Shown here: positions 1 to 6,935 of the stretch, in pieces
How positions within the stretch are numbered: the stretch's first letter is position 1
Layout of the letters: each line of letters opens with the position of its first letter
NCBI GenBank assembly: GCA_964558455.1
Contig: CAZLEE010000074.1
Coordinates: forward strand, 1-19,261
DNA: 19,261 nucleotides
Source: DASRLE01 sp964558455
Lineage (GTDB): Bacteria > Verrucomicrobiota > Verrucomicrobiia > Limisphaerales > Palsa-1400
Reading direction: 5' to 3'
Notes under the pieces: generated by a model
Database searches by the model: none
Told to the model about the DNA's origin: nothing
The model's input: only the letters and a program-made list of their open reading frames with translations
Made by a program: the position numbers and the translations under genes

Positions 1-178
1 TGCCGGGCAACCGGCAGGGCACGGAAAACCCCATCGGGTGCAAGGCCAAATAGGAAATCGAGGAGCGGCCCGCTCCGCGTTCCGTTCTGCGGAACAGGTT
101 TCGGGTACTGGCTGCTGAGACAAATGATTCTCTCCCTCGATTTATCGAGGCAGACAAAATTCGGCTTACAGCCCTTCT
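1..178 (+). ncRNA. rnpB: RNase P RNA, bacterial class A-like, 3' half (5' end outside window)
   Basis: RNase P RNA is the catalytic part of the ribonucleoprotein that trims 5' leaders from tRNA precursors. The match is to the 3' half of the E. coli RNA as I recall it. The strongest blocks are GGTGCAAGGCCAAATAGG at 37-54 (E. coli GGAGCAAGGCCAAATAGG), a GGAGCG-GCC-CGCTCC hairpin at 62-76, the GGGTA at 103-107 whose GGU contacts the tRNA CCA end, GGCTGCTGAG at 110-119, and the closing TTCGGCTTA at 160-168. The last bases, about 169-178, should be the 3' strand of helix P1, whose partner lies upstream of the window. The exact 3' end is therefore an estimate. A hairpin with stems 135-140 and 145-150 sits where P19 is expected. 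No protein-coding frame covers the region. Some helices differ from E. coli (see findings). Confidence 0.9.
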
Positions 179-198
179 GAAATCTTCCCCGCACCGCC

Positions 199-588
199 CT
201 ACTCCTGGTTGCGGGAGTTGCGGGCGCCTTCAACCATTTGCTCGTGCCGGGCCTCTTCCATCCCTTCCTCAACCAGTTGGGCGGCGCAGGATGGCTCGTC
301 TCCCAACGCGTCCTTCCTGCCCACGACCCCGGCGGCTTCGGGAAGTTCGTTCCAGGTCACGAGGCCGGCAATGCTCTCTTCCCCGGCTTCGCCGTCGTCA
401 GCATCAGGAATGGCGCCGGTCAATTCCCGCATCGCCTCCGCAAAATCCTCCTTGGTGTAACGATTGGGATGATGTCCGTTGATGAGGGCAACCTCGCGGG
501 CGCGCGCAACAACCATGTCCCGGGTCACGGTGCCCATCCCCTTGAAATGGTCCGATATTTTTCCATGCGGTTCGCATGTTGTTTTCAT
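199..588 (-). CDS. Small acidic hypothetical protein, possibly DUF2934-like
   Basis: The product is 129 residues and I do not recognise it with confidence. Residues about 25-57 (MVVARAREVALINGHHPNRY, then KEDFAEAMRELTG) read like a short helical segment with an Arg-Ala-Arg-Glu start and a Glu/Asp-rich second helix. This resembles the small DUF2934-type proteins found in several soil bacteria. The rest is strongly acidic and low in hydrophobics, with no signal peptide or membrane segment, so it should be cytosolic. Methionines 18 and 25 are alternative starts. An AAGGGG lies directly before codon 18, and no clear Shine-Dalgarno sequence precedes codon 1. The gene faces rnpB tail to tail and is divergent from the TPR-like gene at 677. 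The antisense frame at 238-594 is less protein-like. That this ORF is real is an inference from composition. Confidence 0.5.
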   Translation of the reverse strand: MKTTCEPHGKISDHFKGMGTVTRDMVVARAREVALINGHHPNRYTKEDFAEAMRELTGAIPDADDGEAGEESIAGLVTWNELPEAAGVVGRKDALGDEPSCAAQLVEEGMEEARHEQMVEGARNSRNQE

Positions 589-632
589 GAATAACGCTAC
601 GCCAGGACATCGCGGGAATCAAACGGGGTTTT

Positions 633-651
633 CCTCCATTTTGTAATGAGG
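633..651. other. Small imperfect inverted repeat in divergent intergenic region
   Basis: CCTCCATT (633-640) and AATGAGG (645-651) pair with one bulged base around a TTGT loop. It lies between the divergent hypothetical gene and the TPR-like gene. It could be an operator or a leader hairpin, and chance is also possible. Confidence 0.2.
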
Positions 652-665
652 GTTGATAGAATAGC

Positions 666-669
666 GGAG
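666..669 (+). promoter_or_regulatory. Shine-Dalgarno GGAG deciding the start of the 677 gene
   Basis: GGAG ends seven bases before the ATG at 677. The two other in-frame ATGs, at 698 and 722, have no comparable purine-rich sequence in front of them, so this site favours the longest form. Confidence 0.5.
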
Positions 670-676
670 TTGGATC

Positions 677-1477
677 ATGGTTGAAGACCGTCAAGAAATG
701 GAAAAGAGTGATCTTAAAAAAATGATAGGACGCCTGCTGTGCTGTTGGACCGCGCTGGCAGGAACGGTCGTTTCCTCGCAGGGTTCTCCCCCCCCTCCCG
801 TTCCGGCGGTGATGCAGCGGAACTACGATGCGGCGCGCAAAAACCATGAAGCGAATCCCGGCGACACCCGGGCGGCGTGGATATTGGGCCGGGCCTGTTT
901 TGATCGGGCGGAATATTCGCAGAGCATGGCGGAACGCGGCCAACTGGCGAACGAAGGGATTGCGGCCAGCAAAATCGCGCTGGAAAAGGCGCCGAAACTG
1001 GCGGAAGGCCACTATTACACGGCCATGAATCTGGCCCAGTTGGCGCGAACAAAATTGTGGGGTGCCCTGCCGCTGTTGAGCCGGATGGAACACGAATGGC
1101 TGGCGGCGGCGGCGATTGACGAGAAACTGGACGGCGGCGGCCCGCACCGCTTCGTCGGTTTGTTGTACCGCGATGCGCCAAGCTGGCCGGTCAGCCTGGG
1201 GGATAAGGCCAAGGCGCGAACCCATTTGTTGCGCGCGGTGGAGCTTTGCCCGGATTTTCCGGAAAATTATTTGAACCTGATCGAGTCGTATTTGGGATGG
1301 CATGAAAAAGCGGCCGCCGCCGCCGCCCGCCAGAAATTACAGGAAGTGTTGCCGGCGGCGCGGGGAAAGTACACGGGCGATTACTGGGATGAATCATGGA
1401 AGGATTGGAATCAGCGCCTGTTAAAAATCCAGGCGATTTGCAACCCGCCCCCGGAAGCGGCGCATGGCTCGAAGTGA
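677..1477 (+). CDS. Exported TPR-like protein, resembling TRAP-transporter T component (TatT) family
   Basis: The product is 266 residues. Residues 16-36 form a hydrophobic stretch (MIGRLLCCWTALAGTVVSSQ) that looks like a signal peptide. The double cysteine at 22-23 could be read as a lipobox but does not fit the consensus well. Residues about 48-220 are helical repeats of TPR character: a YDAARKNHEANPGDTRAAWI segment, then AASKIALEKAPKLAEGHYYT, then a final KARTHLLRAVELCPDFPENY. The pattern of an ALEKAPKLAEGHYYTA-like helix, a long linker and a late AVELCPDFPENYLN repeat recalls the TatT family of periplasmic trimeric TPR proteins. No TRAP transporter genes lie nearby, so a transport role is not supported by context. 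It probably acts as a periplasmic protein-interaction module. The long antisense frame across it is a shadow. Confidence 0.75.
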   Translation: MVEDRQEMEKSDLKKMIGRLLCCWTALAGTVVSSQGSPPPPVPAVMQRNYDAARKNHEANPGDTRAAWILGRACFDRAEYSQSMAERGQLANEGIAASKIALEKAPKLAEGHYYTAMNLAQLARTKLWGALPLLSRMEHEWLAAAAIDEKLDGGGPHRFVGLLYRDAPSWPVSLGDKAKARTHLLRAVELCPDFPENYLNLIESYLGWHEKAAAAAARQKLQEVLPAARGKYTGDYWDESWKDWNQRLLKIQAICNPPPEAAHGSK

Positions 1478-1572
1478 AGAAGCGGAAGATCAGGATTGCG
1501 GGTTAAAAGCGGATTTTTCCCTCCAAAACGATTCAAAGCCGCCCGCCTTTTTGCTGGACTAACAACCTGCCA

Positions 1573-1605
1573 TCACATAGCATGGGTTGATTTATAATCA
1601 TGTGA
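1573..1605 (+). promoter_or_regulatory. Candidate -10 element inside an inverted repeat, upstream of the methyltransferase gene
   Basis: A perfect TATAAT lies at 1593-1598, about 97 bases before the ATG at 1695. It is flanked by the inverted repeat TCACAT (1573-1578) and ATGTGA (1600-1605), which could be an operator. No good -35 hexamer sits 16-18 bases upstream, so this is a weak promoter call. The rest of the 1478-1694 gap shows nothing else that I can support. Confidence 0.3.
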
Positions 1606-1694
1606 GTCGCAGGAATCCGCCATCGGCGTGCCCGGGGAAAACAATATTTCGCCGCAGAAGATAGGCGCGCAGGTGGCAAACGAATGAGGTCTTA

Positions 1695-2435
1695 ATGTCG
1701 TTGCGTAATCAATTGGAATTATCCGGAGCATGGCTCTTTCGGCGCCGCAGTTATCTGCCTTTGGTTGTTTTGCCCGTTTTTTTGATCTGCTTTCTCTCGG
1801 CCAGCTATCTGGGCAAAAGCCATGTCATCAATGAAATCTGGCAAATCATCTGCATCTGCGTTTCATTTTCCGGTCTGGCTTTGAGAATGTTCATCGTGGG
1901 ACACGCCCCTTACGGGACATCGGGCCGGAACACGCGCGAGCAGGTGGCCAACACCCTCAACACCACCGGCATGTATTCCGTCGTCCGGCACCCCCTTTAC
2001 CTGGCCAATTATATTATCATCCTCGGCATCACCATGGAATTTCACATCTGGTGGCTGGTCCTCATCATTTCCCTCGCCTACGCGCTTTACTACGAACGCA
2101 TCATGATGGCCGAGGAAAGTTTCCTGCGCGAGCGCTTCGGCGAAACCTTCGAAAAATGGGCCTCCGTCACGCCCGCCTTCATCCCCAAATTGCGCGGATG
2201 GAAACCCAACGGGGTTTCCTTTTCCTGGCGCACCGTTCTGCAAAGGGAATACAACGCCTTTTTTATGATCATTTCCGTCTTCTTCGTTCTGGACATCATT
2301 GGCGACTCAATTGTGGAACGGCATTTCACGGTGGGAACTGATTGGTTGATAGCCTTCATCGCCGGCTTCTGCATTTTTGCCACCTTGCGCACCTTGAAAA
2401 AACGCACCCGTTTGTTGACTGTCGAGGATAGATAA
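1695..2435 (+). CDS. Isoprenylcysteine carboxyl methyltransferase-family integral membrane protein
   Basis: The product is 246 residues. The diagnostic core is NTTGMYSVVRHPLYLANY (residues 89-106), the RHP-x-Y signature of the ICMT/PEMT fold that binds S-adenosylmethionine. It is followed by EESFLRERFGETFEKW (140-155), the conserved C-terminal signature. Membrane segments lie near residues 19-39, 48-68 and 103-135. Two more, near 187-205 and 217-231, lie beyond the usual end of the domain. Bacterial members are annotated as isoprenylcysteine O-methyltransferase-like, but their real substrates are mostly unknown. Methylation of a lipid or small molecule at the inner membrane is the cautious reading. 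GAGGT at 1686-1690, four bases before ATG, supports the start. The gene stands alone, 80 bases before the sigma factor gene. Confidence 0.85.
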   Translation: MSLRNQLELSGAWLFRRRSYLPLVVLPVFLICFLSASYLGKSHVINEIWQIICICVSFSGLALRMFIVGHAPYGTSGRNTREQVANTLNTTGMYSVVRHPLYLANYIIILGITMEFHIWWLVLIISLAYALYYERIMMAEESFLRERFGETFEKWASVTPAFIPKLRGWKPNGVSFSWRTVLQREYNAFFMIISVFFVLDIIGDSIVERHFTVGTDWLIAFIAGFCIFATLRTLKKRTRLLTVEDR

Positions 2436-2515
2436 GGGCGGGGGCCTGACCGGCCATTTTATTAGCTTGCCCACGCGGCCCGGTTCGTAAAGACTCCCCG
2501 CGTTGTCTGAGTGGT

Positions 2516-3556
2516 ATGGTCATTATAGCGAATCGACTTAAAAAAAGATTAAAGTCCGGCAGGCGTCTGACACGCCTTGGCGCGACTAAAAAAAACCGGT
2601 CCGCCCCGTCCCGCACCCGCCGTCCGGCCCGTAAACCTCCGTCGGCCGCCCCCGTTCCAATTCCGCCCCCGGCCTCCGTCCCGCGCGACGAGGAAACCTA
2701 CGTCGCCACGCCCGAAAGGGAGCGCAACGCTTACGACGGCGATACCGCCATCAAACTTTATCTGCGCGAAATCGGCCAGGTCAAACTCCTCACCCCCGAG
2801 GAGGAAATTCATCTGGCGTCCCGCATCAAAAAAGGGGACAAAAAAGCCCGCGAACAAATGATCAAGGCCAACCTGCGCCTGGTGGTCAAAATCGCCCATG
2901 ATTACGAAAATTACGGCCTGCCCCTGCTTGACTTGATTAATGAAGGCAATATCGGCCTCATGAAAGCGGTCGAGCGCTTTGACCCCTCCAAAGGCGGCAA
3001 ATTATCCACCTACGGCTCCTGGTGGATCAAGCAGTCCATCAAACGCGCCCTTGCCAACCAATCCAAGACCATCCGGCTCCCCGTTCATTTGGTGGACAAA
3101 ATTTCAAAAATGCGCCGCACCGCCATGAAGTTGCAGGAAATCTTCGGGCGCGAACCCACCGACGAGGAATTGGCCGATGAATTGGGCATGACCCCCTCCC
3201 GCGTCGCCCAGATGCGCACCGCCGCCATCCGTCCCGCCTCCCTCGACGCCCCCATCGGCGACGACGATTCCAACAATTTTGCCGAGGTTGTCCAGGACGA
3301 AAACGCCGACACTCCCTACGAGCAGCTTGAGGAGAAAACCGTCACCAAAATGTTGCGCGAAATGATCAAAACCCTCGATCCGCGCGAAGCCACCATTCTC
3401 CAATACCGCTTCGGCCTCGATGGCGGCGGCGAGAAAACCCTCGAGGACGTTGGCGCGAAATTCGGCGTCACCCGCGAACGGGTCCGCCAGATCCAAAACA
3501 TCGCCCTGCACAAATTGCGCCGCATGATTGAAAAACTTGAGGCTGTAAAATCCTAG
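2516..3556 (+). CDS. RNA polymerase sigma-70 factor, RpoD/SigA family, short form
   Basis: The product is 346 residues and directs RNA polymerase to promoters. Residues 1-70 are a basic, proline-rich tail with no recognisable sigma region 1.1. Region 1.2 is at about 76-110 (DTAIKLYLREIGQVKLLTPE). Region 2 is at about 110-180, with LLDLINEGNIGLMKAVERFD in the core-binding part and STYGSWWIKQSIKRAL in the -10 recognition helix. Region 3 is at about 190-255. Region 4 is at about 268-340, with the -35 helix-turn-helix TLEDVGAKFGVTRERVRQIQ. All DNA- and core-binding regions are present, so it should be functional. The length and missing region 1.1 suit either a group 2 (stress-type) sigma or a short primary sigma; a longer rpoD elsewhere would settle this. 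No strong Shine-Dalgarno sequence precedes the ATG. It heads a run of four closely packed genes. Confidence 0.95.
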   Translation: MVIIANRLKKRLKSGRRLTRLGATKKNRSAPSRTRRPARKPPSAAPVPIPPPASVPRDEETYVATPERERNAYDGDTAIKLYLREIGQVKLLTPEEEIHLASRIKKGDKKAREQMIKANLRLVVKIAHDYENYGLPLLDLINEGNIGLMKAVERFDPSKGGKLSTYGSWWIKQSIKRALANQSKTIRLPVHLVDKISKMRRTAMKLQEIFGREPTDEELADELGMTPSRVAQMRTAAIRPASLDAPIGDDDSNNFAEVVQDENADTPYEQLEEKTVTKMLREMIKTLDPREATILQYRFGLDGGGEKTLEDVGAKFGVTRERVRQIQNIALHKLRRMIEKLEAVKS

Positions 3557-3579
3557 CGCCCTGTCTTATCGTGCCTGCC

Positions 3580-4116
3580 ATGACAACGAAAGATGTGTCG
3601 GCGGCGGACATCGCCAGTGCCATTCGCAACATCCCGGATTTTCCAAAACCCGGCATCCAGTTCAAGGACATCACTCCCGTCCTGGCCGACCCCAGGCTCT
3701 TCGCCGCCTCCATTGATTTGTTGACGGGCCATTTCGCGCCCGGCTCGGTGGACGCCGTGGTCGGCATCGACGCCCGCGGCTTCATCTTCGCCGCCGCCGC
3801 CGCCTACCGCCTCCATTGCGGCTTCGTCCCGGTGCGAAAAAAAGGCAAGCTGCCTTTTCGCACTTACGAACAAAGCTACGCCCTCGAATACGGCGCCAGC
3901 ACCGTCGCCATTCATACCGACGCCATCCGCCCCGGCAGCCAGGTGCTTTTGATCGACGATCTGCTGGCCACCGGCGGAACGGCCCAGGCGGCAACCCAGT
4001 TGTTGCGCCGCCTCGACGCCAAAATTCTGGAATTGTCCTTTTTGATCGAATTGAAATTCTTGAACGGCCGCGAAAAACTCAAGAACCTCCCCGTCCGTTC
4101 GCTGGTGGTTTATTAA
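3580..4116 (+). CDS. apt: Adenine phosphoribosyltransferase
   Basis: The enzyme makes AMP from adenine and PRPP in cytosolic purine salvage. Using the ATG at 3580 gives 178 residues, the usual Apt length. An in-frame GTG at 3571 would add three residues. Family signatures are the N-terminal IPDFPKPGIQFKDITPVLAD, VVGIDARGFIFAAAAAY (the dinucleotide-like loop after the first strands), the RKKGKLPFRTYEQSYALEYG hood region, and the PRPP-binding loop VLLIDDLLATGGTA near residues 122-135. The C-terminal part, FLIELKFLNGREKL, is typical. The gene starts 14-23 bases after the sigma factor stop and ends nine bases before the next gene, so cotranscription is likely. Neither start has an obvious Shine-Dalgarno sequence. 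Confidence 0.95.
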   Translation: MTTKDVSAADIASAIRNIPDFPKPGIQFKDITPVLADPRLFAASIDLLTGHFAPGSVDAVVGIDARGFIFAAAAAYRLHCGFVPVRKKGKLPFRTYEQSYALEYGASTVAIHTDAIRPGSQVLLIDDLLATGGTAQAATQLLRRLDAKILELSFLIELKFLNGREKLKNLPVRSLVVY

Positions 4117-4125
4117 ACGAATGTC

Positions 4126-6351
4126 ATGACCGGCTGGCTGCAATCCATTGATGTCGCGATCTTCCGGTTTTGCAATTCGTCCCTGACGAATCCGCTCTTC
4201 GACCGGCTGATGCCGTTTGTCAGCAATTCGCCCTGGTTCGCCTCTCTCCTGCTCGCCGGCATCGTGCTGCTTATTTGGAAAGGCGGCGCGCGCGGCCGTA
4301 TTTGCGTGCTCATGCTCGTCCTCAGCTTGTGCCTCGGCAACTGGCTCGTCTGCGATTCCATCAAAAATGCCGTCGGACGCCTGCGCCCTTTCCAGGTCCT
4401 CTCCGACATTCATTTGCGTATCGGCATGGGTGGAAGTTTCAGCATGCCATCGTCTCACGCCGCCAATTGGTTCAGTCTGGCCGCGGTGATGCTCGTGTAT
4501 TATCGGCGCACCGCCTGGGTCCTGTTTCCGATGGCGGCCTTGGTCTCTTTTTCCCGGCTCTACAACGGCGTCCATTATCCCAGTGACGTTCTGGCCGGCG
4601 CCCTGCTCGGCGCCGGTTACAGCGTCGCCATCATCTGGCTCCTCGACAGTCTCTGGCAATGTCTCGGACCGCGCTGGTTCCCGCTCTGGCAAAAGCGATT
4701 GCCGTCTCTCATCCAACCCGCCATCCTTCCCCCCGGCTCCGATCCCGGCGACGCGTCGGCGCGCAGCGCGCAATGGGTGCATTTGGGTTATCTTCTGACC
4801 GCCGTGCTCTGCCTCCTCCGCCTCATTTACCTCGCCTCCGGCAAAATCGAGTTGTCCGAGGACGAGGCGTATCAATGGCTTTGGTCCAAACATCCCGCCT
4901 TTTCTTATTACAGCAAACCGCCCCTGATCGCTTACACCCAATTCCTCGGCACCCATCTCTGGGGCGACACCGAATTTGGCGTCCGCTTTTTTTCGCCCGT
5001 CATCACGGCCATCCTCTCCGTCTTGCTCCTGCGTTTCATGGCCCGCGAAACCGGCGGACGCGCCGCCTTCATGCTTGTCCTCATCATGTGCGCCAGTCCC
5101 TTGCTCGCCTTGGGTTCCGTCTTGATGACCGTCGATCCGTTGTCCGTCTTGTTTTGGACCGCGGCCATGATCGCCGGATGGCGCGCCGTCAGCCCGACCG
5201 GCACCACCCGCCAATGGATGTGGACCGGCCTCTGGATGGGCCTGGGGTTGACCAGCAAATATACCAACCTCATCCAATTCGCCTGCTGGGCCGTTTTCTT
5301 CCTCTTGTGGCCCGCGGCGCGGGCGCACCTGCGCCGCCGGGGACCGTGGCTGGCCCTTCTGATTACGGTCCTCTGTTCCGCCCCGGTCCTGATCTGGTTG
5401 ACCCAAAATGACTGGGTCACCGTCAAACATGTCGCCAGCGACGGCCAGATCGGCGAAAAATGGCACAAGATTTACACCCTTGATTTCCTCCTCGGCGAAG
5501 CCGGCGTGCTCAACCCGGTCTTTTTCATCGCCGCCTTGTGGGCCGCCATCGGCTTCTGGCGCGCGGATCGCCGCAACCCTTGGCCGCTCTATTTATTCAG
5601 CATGGGCGCGCCCGTGTTCCTGATCTATTTTCTGCTCAGCCTGCACAGCCACACCGAGCTTAATTGGATTGCCCCTTCCGTTGTGCCTCTGTTTTGTTTG
5701 ATGGCCTTTTATTGGGCCGCGCGCTGGAAGCAATATGCCGCCGCCTTGAAACCCTGCCTGTCCCTTGGACTCGGCCTCGGGATTTTTGCCGTGGTTCTGG
5801 CCCACGACACCCGGTTGGTTGACAAAATTTTCCACCGCACTCTTCCACCCCGGCTCGACCTGTTGCGCCGCGTGCATGGCTGGCAGGAAATGGCGCGCAT
5901 CGTCGGCCAGGAACGGCGCAAAATCGAGTCCCCCGGCACGCCCGCCTTCATCCTCTGCGAACACTACGGGTTCACCTCCCAAATCTCGTTCTACCTGCCC
6001 GAAGCCAAAAGCCGCGTCACCACCGACCCGCTTGTTTTCTATCGCGCCACCCCGAGGGCGGACAGTCAATTCTATTTCTGGCCAAACTACCTCCATCACA
6101 CCGGCCAGGACGCCCTCTTCGTGCGCGAAATCGAAAAACCGCGCTTCCGACCCGATTGGCTGGCCCGCTGGTGGAACCATGACCCCGACCTTTACCTGGA
6201 CAACCCGCCCCCTTCGCCGCCTCTCCCGGCAGACATAAGCCGCGAATTTGAATCCGTCACCAACCTTGGCGTCCGGAACGTGTTGGTGAACGGGGAAATT
6301 ATCCGCCGCATCCAGCTCATCGCCTGCCACAACCTGCGCCCAATTCCGTGA
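4126..6351 (+). CDS. Fusion of PAP2 lipid phosphatase with GT39/ArnT-like membrane glycosyltransferase
   Basis: The 741-residue product joins two membrane enzymes. Residues 1-180 are a PAP2 phosphatase with all three motifs: K80-x4-R85 within KNAVGRLRP, PSSH (108-111), and SR-x5-H-x3-D (S143, R144, H150, D154 in SRLYNGVHYPSD). Residues about 215-741 are a multi-spanning GT39 (PMT_2/ArnT-like) transferase. It begins with LLRLIYLASGKIELSEDEAY, whose acidic ELSEDEAY loop (242-249) is where this family keeps its catalytic acid, and SYYSKPPLIAYTQF (260-273). About ten more membrane helices follow, then a soluble-looking tail from about 565. PAP2 enzymes dephosphorylate undecaprenyl-PP, phosphatidate or lipid A. 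GT39 enzymes move sugars from polyprenyl phosphates on the outer face of the inner membrane. Both active sites would face the periplasm. The ATG at 4126 overlaps a two-codon frame (4121-4129). The stop overlaps the next gene's GTG. Confidence 0.88.
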   Translation: MTGWLQSIDVAIFRFCNSSLTNPLFDRLMPFVSNSPWFASLLLAGIVLLIWKGGARGRICVLMLVLSLCLGNWLVCDSIKNAVGRLRPFQVLSDIHLRIGMGGSFSMPSSHAANWFSLAAVMLVYYRRTAWVLFPMAALVSFSRLYNGVHYPSDVLAGALLGAGYSVAIIWLLDSLWQCLGPRWFPLWQKRLPSLIQPAILPPGSDPGDASARSAQWVHLGYLLTAVLCLLRLIYLASGKIELSEDEAYQWLWSKHPAFSYYSKPPLIAYTQFLGTHLWGDTEFGVRFFSPVITAILSVLLLRFMARETGGRAAFMLVLIMCASPLLALGSVLMTVDPLSVLFWTAAMIAGWRAVSPTGTTRQWMWTGLWMGLGLTSKYTNLIQFACWAVFFLLWPAARAHLRRRGPWLALLITVLCSAPVLIWLTQNDWVTVKHVASDGQIGEKWHKIYTLDFLLGEAGVLNPVFFIAALWAAIGFWRADRRNPWPLYLFSMGAPVFLIYFLLSLHSHTELNWIAPSVVPLFCLMAFYWAARWKQYAAALKPCLSLGLGLGIFAVVLAHDTRLVDKIFHRTLPPRLDLLRRVHGWQEMARIVGQERRKIESPGTPAFILCEHYGFTSQISFYLPEAKSRVTTDPLVFYRATPRADSQFYFWPNYLHHTGQDALFVREIEKPRFRPDWLARWWNHDPDLYLDNPPPSPPLPADISREFESVTNLGVRNVLVNGEIIRRIQLIACHNLRPIP

Positions 6352-6929
6352 ATTTCATCAGCCTCGACTTTGAAACCGCCAATCGTTCGCGGGTCAGCAT
6401 TTGCGCCGCCGGGCTTGCCCTCTTTGAAAATGGCGCCATGACCAAGACTCCCTATTGGCTGGTGCGACCGCCAAGGGGGCACGATCTGTTTTTGCCGGAG
6501 TTCACAGCCATTCACGGTCTGACCCGGTTGGAGGTGCGGGACGCTCCCGAATTTCCGGCCATCGCGCCAAAATTATTGCAATGGCTGACCTGCGCCGACG
6601 TTGTGATCGCGCATAACGCGCCATTCGACATCGGTGTCTTGCGCAACACCCTGGATCATTTTGGCCTGCAACATCCCAAGTTCGATTATTTTTGCACCTG
6701 TGTCGTCTCCAGACGCATCTGGCCGGACCTGCCCGACCACAAGCTCAACACCTTGGCGGCGCACATCGGCCATCAATTTCACCACCACCAGGCCCAATCC
6801 GATGCCGAAGCCGCCGGACGGGTGTTGCTGGCGATGATGAAATACGCGAAGGTAAAGACGCCGGCTGAGTTGTTGCGCAAGGCGGGCGTGGTGCCAAAAC
6901 GGTTTTGTCCCCAGGCTAATGCGGCCTGA
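6348..6929 (+). CDS. DnaQ-like DEDDh 3'-5' exonuclease
   Basis: The product is 193 residues. All exonuclease motifs of the DnaQ/PolC epsilon family are visible: Exo I FISLDFET with D7 and E9, Exo II VVIAHNAPFDIGVL with D94, and Exo III H147-x4-D152 (DEDDh type). FTAIHGLT at 52-59 is the usual sequence between motifs I and II. The 3'-5' exonuclease fold alone, without a polymerase or BRCT domain, fits a stand-alone nuclease or the proofreading subunit. The residues after about 165 (KTPAELLRKAGVVPKRFCP) are of unknown role. Translation starts at GTG 6348, which overlaps the TGA of the preceding gene by four bases, so the two are probably translationally coupled. Why an exonuclease shares a transcript with a sigma factor, apt and a glycosyltransferase is not clear from the sequence. 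Confidence 0.92.
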   Translation: MNFISLDFETANRSRVSICAAGLALFENGAMTKTPYWLVRPPRGHDLFLPEFTAIHGLTRLEVRDAPEFPAIAPKLLQWLTCADVVIAHNAPFDIGVLRNTLDHFGLQHPKFDYFCTCVVSRRIWPDLPDHKLNTLAAHIGHQFHHHQAQSDAEAAGRVLLAMMKYAKVKTPAELLRKAGVVPKRFCPQANAA

Positions 6930-6935
6930 CCCTGT

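Noticed and set aside
404..1303. 299-codon open frame on the minus strand overlapping the TPR-like gene
   Set aside because: It is antisense to the better supported 677-1477 gene and also overlaps the 199-588 gene on the same strand in another frame. The translation is Arg/Gln-rich and not protein-like.
4121..4129. Two-codon ATG-TCA-TGA frame overlapping the fusion gene's start
   Set aside because: It could act in translational coupling, but such a minimal frame is too likely by chance to call.
3553..5466. 637-codon open frame on the minus strand
   Set aside because: It is antisense to apt and the PAP2-GT39 gene, both of which have clear family motifs. Its product is a Gly/Glu/Asp/Arg-rich low-complexity translation, as expected from GC-rich third positions.
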